From: an uncultured Ruminococcus sp.
Lineage (GTDB): Bacteria > Bacillota_A > Clostridia > Oscillospirales > Ruminococcaceae
Assembly (NCBI GenBank): GCA_937880065.1
Contig: CALFMA010000698.1
Location: forward strand, 1-7,158
Direction: 5' to 3'
DNA: 7,158 bases
A program made the position numbers and the translations under genes. The notes below the pieces were generated by a model, which ran no database searches, was not told the origin of the DNA, and was given only the letters and a program-made list of their open reading frames with translations. How positions within the stretch are numbered: the first letter of the stretch is position 1; every line of letters starts with the position of its first letter. This document shows, one piece after another, positions 5,540 through 7,158 of the stretch.

Positions 5540-5602
5540 GCTGACGGCTAAAAGCTAACAGCTATAAAACGGCTAACGGCTAAAGGCTAAAAGCTAACGG
5601 CT
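5540..5602 (+). repeat. Heptanucleotide array, forward orientation, before argH
   Basis: The longest array: GCTGACG, GCTAAAA, GCTAACA, the 11-nt unit GCTATAAAACG (5561-5571), then GCTAACG, GCTAAAG, GCTAAAA, GCTAACG and GCT. It fills most of the gap between the phosphoesterase stop and the argH ribosome site. No promoter or ARG box is visible in this gap, unlike argG. Confidence 0.9.
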
Positions 5603-5626
5603 CAAAAAATAAAAAGGAGAAATATT

Positions 5627-7093
5627 ATGGCAGATATGATGTGGGCAGGAAGATTTTCAAAGCAGGTAGATGAAACCGTAAACGCTTTCAATTCTTCAAT
5701 TGCCTTTGACGGCCGTATGTACCGTCACGATATACAGGGCAGTATCGCCCACGCAACAATGCTGGGTGACTGCGGAATTATCACAAAGGAGGACAGCCTT
5801 GAAATTATCGGCGGTCTGAAAGAAATCCTTGATGATATAGACAACGGCAGACTGGAGCTTGACCCAAATGCCGAGGATATACATATGTTCGTTGAGGCTG
5901 AACTGACAAAGCGTCTTGGTGCGGTGGGAAAAAGACTTCACACCTCACGTTCAAGAAACGATCAGGTTGCAGTTGACCTCAGACTTTATCTCCGTGACGA
6001 AATAGCTGAAATTTCCGATATGGTGAAAAAGCTTATTTCCGCAATTATCGTTATGGCTAAGGAGCATACAGAAACAGTTATGCCCGGCTATACACACTTG
6101 CAGAGAGCCCAGCCCATAACATTTGCACATCACCTTATGGCTTATGTGTGGATGCTTCTCCGTGACCTTGAAAGATTGCAGGATGCCGCAAAGAGAATGA
6201 ATTTCTGCCCTCTCGGCTGTGGAGCATTGGCAGGAACTACATATAAAACAAACCGCCAGCAGACTTCCGAATTGCTCGGATTTACTGCTCCCATGGAAAA
6301 CAGCCTTGACGGCGTTTCTGACCGTGACTATTGCGTAGAACTCAACTGTGCAATGTCACTTCTTATGACACATCTTTCAAGATTTTCAGAAGAAGTTATT
6401 CTCTGGTCTTCTTGGGAATTCAAATTTGTTGAATTAGATGATTCAAATTCAACTGTATCTATTCCGTATGAAACGACATATGAGGTTTCTGGAAATAAAT
6501 TAATATTTGATGATGCTAGTAGTACAACTGTAACAGCAAGTGTTACTAATTTAGCTGGTTATAACACAACTGTAAGTGGTTGGTCATCAACAAGTGGTAC
6601 AATTACAAAAGAAACAACTATAACAGTTAATTTTGCTAGAAAAGAAGCTAGTTACACTGTTACGTTTGATGCAAATGGTGGTTCTGTAAGTCCTACTGCG
6701 AAAGTAGCAAAATCTGGAGAAAAGATTACTTTACCTACGCCTACAAGAAGTGGGTATACATTTGATGGTTGGTATACAGCTTCAAGTGGTGGCTCTAAAA
6801 TTGGAAATGCTGGAGCATCATATACAGTTACAAAATCAATTACTTTATATGCTCATTGGACAGCAAATTCTTATGATTTGAATGTTCAAGTTAGGGTTGA
6901 CGGAGAAGTTGTTAATGCAACTGATTATGATGTTACATTTGACTTGAAAGTTGGAACAACAACAAATCCTGGAATTCCTTCATTCGAAGAACCGGTTGAG
7001 TTTGGAAAAACATTCCAAATCACTCAAGTAAGTTACAACTCTTCACAACTTGTTTGGACAAATGAAGAAGAATTGTTAAACATTTATAGGTAA
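5627..7093 (+). CDS. argH: Argininosuccinate lyase, N-terminal 272 residues fused in frame to a foreign surface-protein tail
   Basis: ArgH splits argininosuccinate into arginine and fumarate, the last arginine step, as a cytoplasmic homotetramer. Residues 1-272 are clear ArgH: WAGRFSKQVDETVNAFNSSI (6-25), LHTSRSRNDQVAVDLRLY (104-121), the catalytic-His block PGYTHLQRAQP (153-163), PLGCGALAGTTY (195-206) and ILWSSWEFKFVELDD (258-272). The family continues here with a GSSxMPxKxNP loop carrying the catalytic Ser, then roughly 190 more residues; all of this is absent. Instead the frame runs through 216 residues of unrelated, AT-rich sequence to TAA at 7091. The product should not be an active lyase. 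The start is supported by AGGAG at 5615-5619, seven bases before ATG. An assembly chimera is the most economical cause; insertion or recombination is the alternative. The 3' half of argH could lie beyond the window if sequence was inserted. Confidence 0.85.
   Translation: MADMMWAGRFSKQVDETVNAFNSSIAFDGRMYRHDIQGSIAHATMLGDCGIITKEDSLEIIGGLKEILDDIDNGRLELDPNAEDIHMFVEAELTKRLGAVGKRLHTSRSRNDQVAVDLRLYLRDEIAEISDMVKKLISAIIVMAKEHTETVMPGYTHLQRAQPITFAHHLMAYVWMLLRDLERLQDAAKRMNFCPLGCGALAGTTYKTNRQQTSELLGFTAPMENSLDGVSDRDYCVELNCAMSLLMTHLSRFSEEVILWSSWEFKFVELDDSNSTVSIPYETTYEVSGNKLIFDDASSTTVTASVTNLAGYNTTVSGWSSTSGTITKETTITVNFARKEASYTVTFDANGGSVSPTAKVAKSGEKITLPTPTRSGYTFDGWYTASSGGSKIGNAGASYTVTKSITLYAHWTANSYDLNVQVRVDGEVVNATDYDVTFDLKVGTTTNPGIPSFEEPVEFGKTFQITQVSYNSSQLVWTNEEELLNIYR
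6443..7093 (+). other. Foreign tail of the argH frame: InlB B-repeat (Listeria-Bacteroides repeat) surface-protein fragment
   Basis: This 216-residue segment belongs to an extracellular repeat protein, not a lyase. Residues 343-411 of the fused frame form one typical repeat: YTVTFDANGGSV, then PTRSGYTFDGWYTASSGG, ending in SITLYAHW. Residues about 276-340 (containing GYNTTVSGWSST and TITVNFARK) look like a related beta-strand unit. The end, residues 412-488, is beta-rich and ends NEEELLNIYR without an LPxTG motif. There is no signal peptide upstream because the N-terminus is ArgH. Base use differs sharply: by hand count 41 of 120 bases are G or C in 6481-6600, against 56 of 120 in 6241-6360. 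TTA is the commonest Leu codon here but is absent from the first 269 codons. The source gene resembles those of AT-rich Firmicutes; its true start is not in the window. Confidence 0.8.
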
Positions 7094-7158
7094 ATAAACG
7101 AGCTGTGATTGTTTTTCGAATTAATGATTTCGTATGGCTGGATCAACTTTTCTCTTGT

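Noticed and set aside
4287..5602. Heptamer arrays read as a CRISPR array
   Set aside because: The units are 7 bases, contiguous and without unique spacers, and there are no cas genes in the window.
5696..5941. Open frames antisense to argH, and similar ones antisense to carB, argG and the RAYT gene
   Set aside because: They lie fully opposite strongly conserved genes, have no family resemblance or ribosome sites, and are explained by codon bias of the sense genes.
6416..6421. EcoRI site GAATTC at the argH junction as evidence of a cloning ligation chimera
   Set aside because: ArgH-like residues KFVELDD continue for seven codons past the site, so the join is probably downstream of it and the restriction site is likely a coincidence.
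7094..7158. Short open stretches after the chimeric frame, on both strands, to the window end
   Set aside because: Only 65 bases are available and no motif is recognisable, so no gene can be supported.

Overview
The window looks like a chromosomal piece of an anaerobic, gut-type Clostridia, most like Oscillospiraceae/Ruminococcus. This rests on moderate GC, GGAGG-type ribosome sites, codon style, protein sequences and frequent short intergenic palindromes; it is an inference, not a database result.

Layout: the 3' end of carB (3-941) is followed by an intrinsic terminator set between two opposed heptanucleotide arrays. A small DUF2809-type membrane protein gene (1151-1528) comes next. Then argG (1670-2905) has a near-consensus sigma-A promoter and two good ArgR operator matches. 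A palindrome-rich zone (2906-3149) leads into a REP-associated tyrosine transposase (RAYT) gene (3150-3683), bracketed by a perfect 26-nt inverted pair of REP-like palindromes. After it come a GNAT acetyltransferase (3873-4289), an unrecognised 126-residue protein (4434-4814) and a calcineurin-like phosphoesterase (4914-5531). The last gene is argH (5627 onward).

How the genes fit: carB makes carbamoyl phosphate, which feeds citrulline synthesis; argG and argH are the last two steps to arginine. argG and argH are commonly neighbours, but here about 2.7 kb of accessory genes and repeats lies between them.

The strangest point is argH. The ArgH protein reads normally through residue 272 and then, just before the catalytic GSSxMPxKxNP loop, continues in frame into about 216 residues of AT-rich surface-protein sequence with one InlB-B-type (Listeria-Bacteroides) repeat. 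The last third of ArgH is missing. A chimeric assembly join is the likeliest cause, with a real insertion or recombination as the alternative.

The other notable structure is repeat content: five arrays of a GCTAANN heptamer, and six REP-like palindromes sharing a TGTRGGGR start, one of them inside the RAYT reading frame. I found no tRNA, rRNA or CRISPR array.
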